Of a DNA stretch of 64,000 nt, positions 17,014-25,155 are shown one piece after another; position 1 is the stretch's first letter, and each line of letters starts with the position of its first letter. The stretch is from assembly GCF_025447595.1 (NCBI RefSeq), contig NZ_JAOEJU010000001.1:62001-126000 (forward strand), read 5' to 3'. The position numbers and the translations under genes are program-made. This DNA is from Pseudomonas koreensis. Its GTDB lineage: Bacteria; Pseudomonadota; Gammaproteobacteria; Pseudomonadales; Pseudomonadaceae. Below the pieces are notes generated by a model, which worked only from the letters and a program-made list of their open reading frames with translations, ran no database searches and was not told where the DNA came from.

Positions 17014-18189
17014 ATGGAACGATGCGAAGCACTGGTCATCGGCCTCGGCGCCATGGGCGCGGCCACGGTGTATCAACTGGCGAAGGCCGGGGTCAACGTG
17101 GTCGGCATCGACCGCCACCATCCGCCGCACACATTCGGCTCCAGCCATTGCGACACCCGCATCACCCGGCTGTCCGTGGGCGAGGGCGCGCAATATGTGC
17201 CCATCGTGCGCAACTCCCACCGCATCTGGCGCGAACTGGAAGCGCTGTCAGGCGAGGTCCTGTTCGAACAGACCGGCCTGCTGGTGCTGACCTCCAACCC
17301 CGACTTCGATCCCACCGACGAAACCGACTTCACCCTGCGCACCATCGCCCTGGCGCAGACCTACGGCATCGAACACGAAGTCCTCGACGCTGCCCAGATC
17401 CGCCAGCGCTTTCCGCAGTTTGCCCAAGTGCGTGACGACGCCATTGGCTACTTCGAACCCGAAGGCGGTTTCGTAAGGCCCGAACGCTGCATCGACGTGC
17501 AACTCAGACTGGCGGAACAACACGGCGCCACGCTGTACACGGGCGAGACCGTGACCCACATCAGCTCAGACGAACAGGGCGTCACCGTCACCACCGACCA
17601 GCGCACCGTGCGGGCGGACAAACTGGTGGTCACCGCTGGCAACTGGGCGGGCGGCTTGCTCGGCGCGCCGTTCGACAGGCTGCTCAGCGTCTATCGGCAA
17701 AAACTGTTCTGGTTCGAAACCGAGCCTGACGCGGAACTGGTCGGCCACTCACCCACGTTCATCTTCACTCACGGCCAGGACGACGATTTCTACGGCTTTC
17801 CCGCGTTGCCGGGGGAGGGCAGTTTGAAGGTCGCTACGGCGCAGTATCACACCACATCCACGCCCGAGACTCTGGATCGCACAGTCTCGGCCGAGGAAGA
17901 ACGCGAGATGTACGAGCAGCAGGTGCGTGGGCGGATTGCCGGGCTGACGGATCGCGTGGTGAAGTCAGCGGTGTGCGCCTACACCGTTACGCCGGATCGG
18001 CACTTCATCATTGATGAGCATCCACGGTTGCAGCACACGTTGGTGGTGTCGGCGTGCTCCGGGCGTGGGTTCAAACACTCGGCGGCGCTGGGGGAGGCGT
18101 TTGCGCAGTGGTGTTTGCGGGGGGAGAGTGAGCTGGATCTTTCTTTGTTTTCGGTGGGGCGGTTTGAGCGGGAGTGCCAATCTCAATGA
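17014..18189 (+). CDS. SolA-like N-methyl amino-acid oxidase (monomeric sarcosine oxidase family)
   Basis: From the ATG at 17014 (GGAA eight bases upstream) the product is 391 residues. It starts with an FAD-binding VIGLGAMGAATVYQLAKAG followed by GIDRHHPPHTFGSSHCDTRI. The covalent-flavin Cys appears in VCAYTVTPDRHFIIDEHP near residue 310, followed by ACSGRGFKHS. These mark N-methyl-L-tryptophan oxidase and monomeric sarcosine oxidase, which oxidatively demethylate N-methyl amino acids to give formaldehyde and hydrogen peroxide. The exact substrate is not determinable. The longer frame from 16930 adds 28 residues before the dinucleotide fold and is rejected. The last codons overlap the next gene (ATGA), indicating translational coupling. 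Confidence 0.88.
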   Translation: MERCEALVIGLGAMGAATVYQLAKAGVNVVGIDRHHPPHTFGSSHCDTRITRLSVGEGAQYVPIVRNSHRIWRELEALSGEVLFEQTGLLVLTSNPDFDPTDETDFTLRTIALAQTYGIEHEVLDAAQIRQRFPQFAQVRDDAIGYFEPEGGFVRPERCIDVQLRLAEQHGATLYTGETVTHISSDEQGVTVTTDQRTVRADKLVVTAGNWAGGLLGAPFDRLLSVYRQKLFWFETEPDAELVGHSPTFIFTHGQDDDFYGFPALPGEGSLKVATAQYHTTSTPETLDRTVSAEEEREMYEQQVRGRIAGLTDRVVKSAVCAYTVTPDRHFIIDEHPRLQHTLVVSACSGRGFKHSAALGEAFAQWCLRGESELDLSLFSVGRFERECQSQ

Positions 18190-18422
18190 ATCATGAACTT
18201 TGGCTGGAATCCGATGGCTGTCAGTCTTTTTGTCCGGCCGGTCCTCGTGGAGACGGTGCACGTGCACTAATGGATCCGGGAGCGACACTGGTGTGGGAGG
18301 TCGAGGCAGAAAGTTATTTTGAAGCGATGACAAAATACTATGCGCACATGCAATGGGGTGAGTATGTGACGGACTTTCCCGAACAGGACAAGATGTCCTA
18401 CAGAGAATTGGGGTGGGAATGA
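18186..18422 (+). CDS. small conserved protein coupled to the oxidase gene
   Basis: The 78-residue product starts MNHELWLESDGCQSFCPAG and has a WEVEAESYFEAMTKYY core and an EYVTDFPEQDKMSY tail. Its ATG overlaps the stop of the oxidase gene, the usual sign of coupled translation. I recall similar small proteins in pseudomonads but no function. The high fraction of aromatic and acidic residues is like that of small immunity-type proteins, and the neighbouring genes rightward share this look. Confidence 0.65.
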   Translation: MNHELWLESDGCQSFCPAGPRGDGARALMDPGATLVWEVEAESYFEAMTKYYAHMQWGEYVTDFPEQDKMSYRELGWE

Positions 18423-18525
18423 TCCGCCAATCAAAGGTATCGAACACGCCCTCCGGACGTCATGAAGAGGGCGGATATCAGGCTATTCCGGGAGCCTGGA
18501 TTGCGAATAAACAGGGAACTGCCCA

Positions 18526-19050
18526 GTGCTTAACCGCTATACCGCCTCCCGAGAGAGGATGGCGAATGACTTGAGAAATGCGCAGCTGCTGCAGGGGCAG
18601 CGACTTGCTGAGTTATTGCATGACCAATATTACTTCAACGAGGAAAAATGCCTGTCTGACGTAGGGTCGTTGCTCTGGCGGTGTGGCGAACATCAGAAAG
18701 TTGCGATGTACCTGCTGAGCGATGGGGAAAGTGTGGGAGCTGATGAGTCCGATCTGGAACCACTCACATCCTTCGCACTTGATGCCGCGAGTTTCTGCTC
18801 ATGGCGTAGGGAAAATCTGCTTCGCAACAGGTCAGCGCTCTTCCTCGAAGGCAAAATCATTACAGCGGTTCAAGGTGTTGTCGATAAAGTGCCGGGAGGA
18901 GAGGTTTGGCTTGTCGGCTTTCAAGCTGCCTTCGAGACAGGTGACTACCTGATCTACCTGAATCAAGGTGACGATGCAGTCGTTCTGATTAACGAATGGC
19001 CCAAGAGTCTGGAGGGCATCGAAACCTGTTTGGTGACCTCGCTGGAATGA
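18526..19050 (+). CDS. hypothetical protein (possible immunity-type gene)
   Basis: This frame encodes about 174 residues from GTG 18526. An internal ATG at 18559 (MANDLRNAQLLQGQ) gives about 163 and may be the true start. The product is acidic, with an N-terminal helix and a C-terminal mixed region (LEGKIITAVQGVVDKV, QAAFETGDYLIYLNQGD). I do not recognise the family. It is the first of five same-strand small genes (18.5-21.4 kb) with short gaps or overlaps, typical of immunity-gene arrays. That context is the only clue. Confidence 0.6.
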   Translation: MLNRYTASRERMANDLRNAQLLQGQRLAELLHDQYYFNEEKCLSDVGSLLWRCGEHQKVAMYLLSDGESVGADESDLEPLTSFALDAASFCSWRRENLLRNRSALFLEGKIITAVQGVVDKVPGGEVWLVGFQAAFETGDYLIYLNQGDDAVVLINEWPKSLEGIETCLVTSLE

Positions 19051-19136
19051 GCATTTTGTTCAATAACAGATCCATTTAATGAAAACAGATTCGCGCCCTT
19101 CATGGAGAGCGACCCGAAACCCCGCAAGGAAAGCAC

Positions 19137-19970
19137 ATGAATTTCTTCAAGAAGCTTCTCGTTTCATTGAAACGTCCTAAAACCGAAGACGCCCAGCCCA
19201 CACCGCAACCCATTGAAGTCCAGGAACCGGATATCTACGACAGCATGACCGAGGCTGAAGCGGCAAATATGGCTGCCCGAGAGGCCAGCGCAGCGTGTCT
19301 GGATCGTCATTGGGCATCTGTCGGCACAGTCGAGCGCGATGTCCTTGCCTACATGATCAGTCCGAGTTTTTCCGGCGGCCCTTACTGGCCATCGACCCGT
19401 CAGGCCTACCGGGTAGTTCGCCGTAACGACACAATCATCATCGCCACGGAAGGTATGTCAGATCCGTTCGATGACGCGGAAGAGACGGGCAATGGTTTCG
19501 AGATGGAGTTGTTCTTAGAAACCGCCGATATACCCGAACACGCCCGTGGCTCGGTGGGTGACGTCGATCCTTTCCAGCGCAGCTGGGCATTCGAGCTGGT
19601 GGAACACGTTGCCAAAACGGTTGCGGACGCTGGAGGCTGCACTCGCGGACTCGACAAGTACGGTGCGATGTCCATTGAAATTCCCGGGTTCAGCCTCTCG
19701 AATCACATGTGCGATCAATTCCCTAAACGCTTCGTGACCGAAGACGACTCGACCGGCGTCCTGCTGGGCGCCCCGGAACCGGACTTCCCGACCCGACTGG
19801 ATGACATGCCGTTATCCCCGGTGAGATTGGTCCCGGTGGTACTGATCACCGCGGCGGAGCTTGAGTACATTCGTGCTGGCGGGCGGGCAGCACGCGATGA
19901 CCTGGTGAGCCGATTGAAGGCTGCGGGTGTCGGGCATGTGAGCAGTTTGCAACGTGAAAGCGTTGTTTGA
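19137..19970 (+). CDS. SUFU-like domain protein (putative immunity)
   Basis: The 277-residue protein has a good ribosome-binding site (AAGGAAAG before ATG). A basic N terminus (MNFFKKLLVSLKRPK) and an acidic linker precede a globular region. The central RRNDTIIIATEGMSDPFDD and FEMELFLETAD segments and the late LSPVRLVPVVLITAAELEYI resemble suppressor-of-fused-like domains, which occur among bacterial immunity proteins. The match is at pattern level only. Its 3' end overlaps the next frame by 17 bases if that gene starts at GTG 19954. A role in neutralising a toxin is inferred from the family and neighbours. Confidence 0.55.
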   Translation: MNFFKKLLVSLKRPKTEDAQPTPQPIEVQEPDIYDSMTEAEAANMAAREASAACLDRHWASVGTVERDVLAYMISPSFSGGPYWPSTRQAYRVVRRNDTIIIATEGMSDPFDDAEETGNGFEMELFLETADIPEHARGSVGDVDPFQRSWAFELVEHVAKTVADAGGCTRGLDKYGAMSIEIPGFSLSNHMCDQFPKRFVTEDDSTGVLLGAPEPDFPTRLDDMPLSPVRLVPVVLITAAELEYIRAGGRAARDDLVSRLKAAGVGHVSSLQRESVV

Positions 19971-20409
19971 CGCCGCAGGGTTCTCAGTCAATTTCATTCA
20001 TGATGACGGTGCAGCAATGCAAGCAGAATTAAGGCAACAAGATGGGCTGACCCTGACCATCATGCCGTGCCCAAGTGGCCGGGCTGACTGTATCCGGGTT
20101 CGACTCACGGGTACTGACCTGCATGCAGAAATCACGTCGGAAAGTATCTCTGCTTCGGATGACCGGCATCGATTGGGCGCGTTCTTCGCCTCGATAGCGC
20201 CAATTGAAGACGTTTCGCAAGACTGGCGTGCCGAAACCGAAGATCTGGCTTTCTCTGCCTGCCTGTATCCGTCCTTTCCGGGTTTCGTTTTTCTGCGTGT
20301 CTACTTGGGCTCTACTTCAGATGACGACTGCGATTGGCAGATAAATGGTTCCTTGCTGGTCACGCCTGCCCAAATCGAGATTTTCGCCAAAGACTTGTCC
20401 GCCTTTTAA
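19954..20409 (+). CDS. DUF6228-like protein (putative immunity)
   Basis: From GTG 19954 the protein is 151 residues. An ATG at 20017 (MQAELRQQDG) is an alternative. The pattern of beta strands and LTIMPCPSG, IRVRLTGTDLHAEIT, RLGAFFASIAP and a late VTPAQIEIFAKDL fits the small DUF6228-like family, which I recall as occurring in immunity-gene clusters. The family assignment is tentative. It overlaps the SUFU-like gene by 17 bases and is followed by the next gene at a 33-base spacing, so it is probably part of one transcript. Confidence 0.5.
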   Translation: MKALFDAAGFSVNFIHDDGAAMQAELRQQDGLTLTIMPCPSGRADCIRVRLTGTDLHAEITSESISASDDRHRLGAFFASIAPIEDVSQDWRAETEDLAFSACLYPSFPGFVFLRVYLGSTSDDDCDWQINGSLLVTPAQIEIFAKDLSAF

Positions 20410-20442
20410 AGACGAGGGCGACCTCAAAGGTTTGAACCGCAA

Positions 20443-20844
20443 ATGAGCAAATTGGGTTGCAGATGTGGACATGTGATCGTCGATCAGACTGACAGCCTGC
20501 CCTATAAAGCGAGCCTGCTTCGCAACGAAGTGGAGAATGCATTCTGGGAAGAGGTAAATCACGAACTCAAGCCTCTGATGACTGCTGCCGAATCGGGAGA
20601 CAAGGCTGTGATCGCCGAGGCGTTTGGTGAGTTTGCGCCTTGGGTCAACGCGACCGACGAATTGGAAAGTCGTATATCAAGCCTCTACACCCACCAGACA
20701 TTAGATGTATATGAATGCACGAACTGTGGGCGCCTTTGGGTGCAAAACGGCGCGGATAACCAGTTCGTTTCATATGTTCCGGAAGAGGATGGATATCAGG
20801 CGATTTTGTCGGCGACGTCAGGCGATTCCGGGAGCGTTGATTGA
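20443..20844 (+). CDS. small zinc-ribbon-like hypothetical protein
   Basis: The 133-residue acidic protein has two Cys pairs, CRCGH near residue 6 and CTNCGRLW near 90, which could bind one metal ion together. A helical segment (LLRNEVENAFWEEVNHELKP) separates them. I do not recognise the family, though two distant Cys pairs on a mostly acidic small protein also occur in immunity-type families. It sits in the middle of the small-gene run, 33 bases after its predecessor and 54 bases before its successor. Confidence 0.6.
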   Translation: MSKLGCRCGHVIVDQTDSLPYKASLLRNEVENAFWEEVNHELKPLMTAAESGDKAVIAEAFGEFAPWVNATDELESRISSLYTHQTLDVYECTNCGRLWVQNGADNQFVSYVPEEDGYQAILSATSGDSGSVD

Positions 20845-20898
20845 GCGGAGCGGCGCAGAACATTTCGTCTTTACCCAACAGGTCTCCAAGGTTACGTG

Positions 20899-21384
20899 AT
20901 GAAAAGAAAACAATTGAGGAGAAAAGAATTAATGGCCGCACTTCTGGCCAGCGCCGCCGCCGAACCCCCTCGCGTGTTTGACCCTGATTGCATGACCCGG
21001 ATACCCGGTTGTCATTCGATCATCGAGGTACTTCGCCTTATCAAACATGGCGGACCGGAGTGGGCGAGTCGTTATGTTTCGATGTGGTTCGACGGTGCAT
21101 CGAACGGCTGGGTTCTGGTGTATCCGCTGCAGGAGACGAGTGAGCCGTACTTCGACTTCATGTACACGGGCGATTTGACGCCTCAGAAGGTTTTTGCGGA
21201 GGTGCTTGCGAAGTATCCGCAATGCAGGGTCATGGATTGGTCTGTCGGGCGTATTGCTTGTGTCATTGTCGAGGGTGGGGATGTTGAGAGGCTGGCGGAG
21301 ATTATTCAGGCGTTTACTGAAGCTGCCTGGGGGGAGGGCGTGGCGGTTGTTGATGTTTCGTATGAGGAGATGGGGAGGGCGTGA
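20899..21384 (+). CDS. hypothetical protein, last gene of the small-gene run
   Basis: From the ATG at 20899 the protein is 161 residues. An ATG at 20932 (MAALLASAAAEPP), preceded by GAGGAG at a 10-base spacing, is a strong alternative. The body has SRYVSMWFDGASNGWVLVYP and YTGDLTPQKVFAEVLAKYP, an alpha/beta pattern with several aromatic residues and an acidic C terminus. No family is recognised. Codon use in its 3' third is GT-rich and differs from the preceding genes. Confidence 0.6.
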   Translation: MKRKQLRRKELMAALLASAAAEPPRVFDPDCMTRIPGCHSIIEVLRLIKHGGPEWASRYVSMWFDGASNGWVLVYPLQETSEPYFDFMYTGDLTPQKVFAEVLAKYPQCRVMDWSVGRIACVIVEGGDVERLAEIIQAFTEAAWGEGVAVVDVSYEEMGRA

Positions 21385-21600
21385 TCAGGCTTCATGAGGG
21401 CGGGTGTATTTTCTGGTTTAGATTCGTCCTCATTTCTCTTGGAAGGCTCGATTCCTGAAGCCGGCTTCATGGTGGTCTGTTCATGGACTGACCGATTCAA
21501 CACCGTTCGTCAGCTGGATCCAAATCTGACGGAGAGATGGTTGATTGTCCTACATGTTGTGGTTATTTTTGCTCAAGGCACAACATGTGGTGGTGGCGAA

Positions 21601-22293
21601 ATGGATCGAGAATACATCCAAGAAGCAGCGCATTGGGTTCACGAGGGGCTTTGGTCGAACAAAGAAACTCTATGGCCTGGCGGACAGCCTCCACTATTAG
21701 GCATGCTCGATCCCGCAGTTGCGGCTTCACTGTTGGAGCTGACGTACTTGGAGCTCCCGACCCTTGGTTCCACAAGATTTGCTCCACAAGGTCAGAAATT
21801 CCAAGCAGCAGGGATATTTGATCGACGCTCCGGAAAAATCGCAGTTTCTACCGAATTCCCATTACATGAACGCCGTTTCACAGCTGCTCATGAGATAGGT
21901 CATTTCCTGCTTCATGAGCAAGAAATTATGCATAGGGATCGGCCGATAGGTGGTTATCACTCACTATCGGACAAACCTCTGATTGAGCGCGAAGCGGATT
22001 ATTTCGCAGCGTGTTTCCTTATGCCCCCTAAGCTTGTGATTGCTCGGTTTGAAAGCCAGTTTGGATGCAAGGGGCAGTTTCATTTTAACGACGTCAGTTG
22101 TTATCACCTGAACGCTAACGATCCAAATTCCCTTCTTTATGCCTCGCAAAACTCACTCGACCGAGAAATAGCTTTGGCTCGCTGTACCAGATTCAACGGC
22201 AAGGCAATCAATTCTTTGGCTCAGCAATTCAGAGTATCTGACAGTGCCATGGCGGTTCGAATCAAGGAATTGAATTTGGTGCGCTGGCCATAG
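21601..22293 (+). CDS. ImmA/IrrE-family metallo-endopeptidase
   Basis: From the ATG at 21601 the protein is 230 residues. The zinc-protease motif AAHEIGHFLLHEQE lies near residue 99, and the downstream EREADYFAACFLMP (ligand Glu, DUF955 type) lies near 131. ImmA and IrrE proteins cleave repressors, for example to induce mobile elements or stress genes. The C-terminal INSLAQQFRVSDSAMAVRIKEL helices are also common in the family. No obvious repressor partner gene lies next to it. The longer frame from 21394 adds 69 unrelated residues and is rejected. It marks the left edge of the patchy accessory stretch. Confidence 0.88.
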   Translation: MDREYIQEAAHWVHEGLWSNKETLWPGGQPPLLGMLDPAVAASLLELTYLELPTLGSTRFAPQGQKFQAAGIFDRRSGKIAVSTEFPLHERRFTAAHEIGHFLLHEQEIMHRDRPIGGYHSLSDKPLIEREADYFAACFLMPPKLVIARFESQFGCKGQFHFNDVSCYHLNANDPNSLLYASQNSLDREIALARCTRFNGKAINSLAQQFRVSDSAMAVRIKELNLVRWP

Positions 22294-22400
22294 ATGTAAA
22301 AATCCAACCTTGGCAGGAGGATAAAGGGGGAAGTCTACTTTGTGGAAGTTGGTAAGTGCAAAAAAAACCATAATCAGTATCAACGTTAAGGAGAAAGCTT

Positions 22401-22529
22401 ATGGCGCTTAAACCAGGCCCAAAACCAATTGCTAAATCAACCGGTGAAGTTGACAAGCGTCGTCGTGATAATAAAGACACGCAAGGAAATAATCCCGACT
22501 TGAAACCTAGCAAGCCTTCAAAAAAATAA
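22401..22529 (+). CDS. 42-residue basic peptide
   Basis: An ATG at 22401, preceded by AAGGAG at a good distance, opens a 42-codon frame ending in TAA. The product starts MALKPGPKPIAKSTGEVDKR and is rich in Lys, Pro and Asn. It is likely disordered and strongly basic. I recognise no family. The good ribosome-binding site makes translation plausible, although it could also be a chance frame. Confidence 0.5.
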   Translation: MALKPGPKPIAKSTGEVDKRRRDNKDTQGNNPDLKPSKPSKK

Positions 22530-22734
22530 GTTGTCGCTGGCAGAAGCTACTGTAATGGTAGCTTTTGTCATTGTGGCTTTTATAGTGATAATTAAGAAGT
22601 GGGGTCTGGCGAATGGCCTCGATGAGTCGCGAAGTAAATCTGTCCATTTCTTTAAGTGGACGCCAAGAAGCTATGCTTATAGATATTCGCGCTTATGCGC
22701 TGTTTTTATCAACTTTAGTGCATCAGGTAAGTTT

Positions 22735-23115
22735 ATGGATATCATTGCGACGATAAGCACATCGATAACGTTAGCCAAACGGCTACGGGAGGTTTCCAAG
22801 AATATCGAAGACGCCGAGTTCAAAAACTTGCTTGCAGACCTATCAAGTGAACTCGCCGATCTCAAACTCGCGGCCGCTGCTCTTAAAGAACGTATTGCAG
22901 CGCTACAGGAGGAGAACGCACTGTTAAAGCAGACGTCTCCTCCTTCTGATGAAAAGCCTGTAGGAAGAAAATGGGGATGCTATCAATTCGAGGGGGATAG
23001 CATACTTTACTGTCCTGCATGTTGGGACTCCAAGCGTAATAAGTCGTCAACCACTCGAGTAAACACTCGGTTTCGCCACTGCCCTGTTTGCAACTCGCCT
23101 ATCGGTGCAGGCTAA
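22735..23115 (+). CDS. coiled-coil and zinc-ribbon protein of phage/accessory type
   Basis: From the ATG at 22735 the protein is 126 residues. A helical N-terminal half (MDIIATISTSITLAKRLREV, later LADLSSELADLKLAAAALKE and LQEENALLKQ) should form a coiled coil. The C terminus carries CPAC and CPVC pairs spaced about 27 residues apart, a zinc ribbon. Proteins of this layout are widespread in phage and accessory regions, with no known function. A frame extending upstream to 22531 has no good start and different composition. Confidence 0.65.
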   Translation: MDIIATISTSITLAKRLREVSKNIEDAEFKNLLADLSSELADLKLAAAALKERIAALQEENALLKQTSPPSDEKPVGRKWGCYQFEGDSILYCPACWDSKRNKSSTTRVNTRFRHCPVCNSPIGAG

Positions 23116-23139
23116 ATACTCATCCACGGGTTAGGCACT

Positions 23140-23715
23140 ATGCAAGTCACCTGCACTAAATTCGAAGCAGCTTGTCGGCAATTAAATGAAGCAATAAGCT
23201 TATTTTTTGCCGACCATGATCCATTAGCAGTGCGAACATTGGCCGCCGCCGCTCATGGCTTGCTCGCAGACCTTGTTGAACATGATCAGCCGGATGGGTC
23301 CTGGCGATCACACTTAGTTGAGAGTTCAGGTCTGTCAAAGAAAGAAGCTTTGGCGGCAATAAACAGTGTTCAGAACTTTTTGAAACACGCCGACCGTGAT
23401 CCTAATGCGCATCTAAACTTTGACGAGGAAGAGAATGACCACATAATTTTCATTGCCACGCTGGAATGTGGCGAACTGGGAGGGCCGCTGACCACGGCTA
23501 TGCAAGCTTTCCAGATATGGTATTTGGCAAGCTACCCAGACAGGATCGGCGTCGAAACTGAACTGGTCGTAAAGTCGAGGTCAGCATTTACCGGCATAGA
23601 TAAGCTCACACGAGAGAAACGACTCGCTTCTGGCCTGAACTTCCTGACGTCAGCCATCGTTAAATACGGCGACGGTTTTATCAGAAAGAAAAAGCCTCAA
23701 AAAAAAGGGGACTGA
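23140..23715 (+). CDS. helical hypothetical protein
   Basis: The 191-residue protein begins MQVTCTKFEAACRQLNEAIS and appears mostly helical, with an Ala-rich ALAVRTLAAAAHGLLADL-type segment and a basic Lys-rich C terminus (RKKKPQKKGD). The AAINSVQNFLKHADRDP motif is distinctive, but I cannot assign a family. It starts 24 bases after the preceding zinc-ribbon gene, so the two may be co-transcribed. Its 3' end overlaps the terminator shared with the convergent DUF3916/HIT genes. Confidence 0.65.
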   Translation: MQVTCTKFEAACRQLNEAISLFFADHDPLAVRTLAAAAHGLLADLVEHDQPDGSWRSHLVESSGLSKKEALAAINSVQNFLKHADRDPNAHLNFDEEENDHIIFIATLECGELGGPLTTAMQAFQIWYLASYPDRIGVETELVVKSRSAFTGIDKLTREKRLASGLNFLTSAIVKYGDGFIRKKKPQKKGD

Positions 23716-23746
23716 TTTATTTTTCTGGAACAAAGCAGTCTCCTTT
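23704..23746 (-). terminator. terminator of the HIT-DUF3916 pair
   Basis: AAAGGGGACTG (23704-23714) pairs with CAGTCTCCTTT (23736-23746), 11 pairs with one G-U. On the minus strand the stem is followed by a run of T (complement of the A-run before 23704), giving a good intrinsic terminator for the genes at 23765-24742. Confidence 0.75.
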
Positions 23747-23764
23747 GTTGGATCAAACCATTGA

Positions 23765-24271
23765 TCACGCATGCTCCCCGATACACCACCACTGAACTTC
23801 GACTTCATCATCGTCCTGGGTTACATCGTGCCCATGCTCAATGAATTGTTCCGGCACATCCAAGGCGAGCCTGTCACTCAAGTGTATGGGGGCAAGCGAA
23901 TTGTGCTGCCCCAGAAAACTCAAGTAGTACTCACGGTCATAGAACACAGTCACTTCACTCTGGTGTAACCAGGGCCAGGTCAATAAACAGGCGACGCGGT
24001 AGTAGCCTTGGCTGCGATCTGCTGCGCGGGAAAGGTGGGCCGCTGCTTCGAGCAATTGTTGAACGCAGAAAGCCTGCACTTCGATACGTGCCTGCGGACC
24101 TTCAACGAGGGTATTGATTACCGGGATTTTCCAGTTTGAGTAGCGCTCGTGCTCATCGAAGCGAGGATGGAACTCGCCTCTGAAAGTCGAGGCCCAGTAT
24201 TCCAGTGCACGGAGATGGCGGGGGATGTTTCGGAGTTTTTTGTTACTGAGGCGCAATCTTCGCAAGGGCAT
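23765..24271 (-). CDS. DUF3916-like protein
   Basis: The 168-residue protein starts MPLRRLRLSNKKLRNIPRHL and contains LRALEYWASTFRGEFHP and a late ACLLTWPWLHQSEVTVFYDR. The NIPRHLRALEYW opening with a WxxP-type interior fits DUF3916, a family of unknown function. It begins 30 bases after the HIT-family gene on the same strand and ends at a shared terminator, so the two form an operon. Confidence 0.65.
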   Translation of the reverse strand: MPLRRLRLSNKKLRNIPRHLRALEYWASTFRGEFHPRFDEHERYSNWKIPVINTLVEGPQARIEVQAFCVQQLLEAAAHLSRAADRSQGYYRVACLLTWPWLHQSEVTVFYDREYYLSFLGQHNSLAPIHLSDRLALDVPEQFIEHGHDVTQDDDEVEVQWWCIGEHA

Positions 24272-24301
24272 GTCCTTATGGGGTGTGGTGACACGATCAA
24301 T

Positions 24302-24742
24302 CTATTTTTTCCTCACTTCCAGCAACCGCGCAATCCTGAGGCGCAATTCGCCATGCTCTTGTTCGGTATAAGGAGGAGCTGTTTTCCAGTCGTAGAACCA
24401 GACCGGCATCTTGCGTTTTTCTTCCGGCTCTGTGGCGTATCGGGGGAAGAGGTGGCAATGCAGCTCTGGTTCGGAGTTGCCGAGAATTTCGTAATTCATG
24501 CGCACTGCGCCGGTCGCTTGCAGCACCGCGTCGCCAATACGGGACATGTCGAGCAGGTAAGTTGCCCTGGCCTCGGCATCGAGATCATTCAGGCTGGGGA
24601 CAACGGGGTCAGGTAACAGCAGGCAATACCCCGGCAGAAACTGGACATCACCCATGACTACCCAGCCTGAGGCCAGTCGGCAAATCACCTTGTCGTTGGT
24701 TCCATTACGGGCCATTTCTACGCGTTGTGAGATCAGCGACAT
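24302..24742 (-). CDS. HIT-family nucleotide hydrolase/transferase
   Basis: The 146-residue protein has the histidine-triad region NYEILGNSEPELHCHLFPRY near residues 83-102. The H-x-H segment supplies part of the catalytic triad, and the usual third His is replaced by the LFPRY continuation, as in divergent members. HIT proteins hydrolyse or transfer nucleotides from phosphoramidates or dinucleoside polyphosphates. It is upstream of the DUF3916-like gene in the same operon. The substrate is not determinable. Confidence 0.75.
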   Translation of the reverse strand: MSLISQRVEMARNGTNDKVICRLASGWVVMGDVQFLPGYCLLLPDPVVPSLNDLDAEARATYLLDMSRIGDAVLQATGAVRMNYEILGNSEPELHCHLFPRYATEPEEKRKMPVWFYDWKTAPPYTEQEHGELRLRIARLLEVRKK

Positions 24743-25155
24743 TCATAATCCTTGATGAAGTTTTGAGCAGCGTGCCGTGATACTGATATTCGGGCAGAGT
24801 ATGCCAGACAGAGATTGGGTTTCAGTCCGACCGATTTTGTAGCAAATGTTGTATTCGCTAGGCAGGTCTTCAAAGAACCACCGTTCGTAAGCCGCCGCTC
24901 TCGGCCAGACGCGAACCTTGGCAAGCGACGGCTATCGGCCAGAAGCGGCCCGTCGGGGAGACTGTCTAGTGTTTTGTTACGAGCAGCAACAACCGGCTCA
25001 AAAGGCCATAGACACGCTGCTGGTGACTTCGTACCCTTCGTACAGGCCCATGTGGCGTTTCACCGCGCCTTACAATCTGCTTAAAGTGAACGGAGCTACC
25101 GTGCGGGGCAAAATTTTAATTAATACATGCGTAATTAATTTAGTAGGATAGTTTT
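24743..25155. other. non-coding interval with Pseudomonas-type intergenic sequence and a possible remnant
   Basis: About 410 bases without a convincing gene. A part near 24890-24950 contains the CGGCCAGAAGCGG-type sequence common between Pseudomonas genes. A GC-rich stretch at about 24965-25080 looks like decayed coding DNA but gives no recognisable product. The composition turns abruptly AT-rich at about 25100, which marks a recombination boundary. Confidence 0.5.

Noticed and set aside
21394..21600. N-terminal extension of the ImmA/IrrE-like protein
   Set aside because: The extension is unrelated to the family, and the internal ATG at 21601 gives the usual length.
24815..25151. Coding frames in the interval before the AT-rich genes
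   Set aside because: They overlap each other, have weak start signals and no recognised products. The DNA resembles common intergenic sequence and decayed coding.
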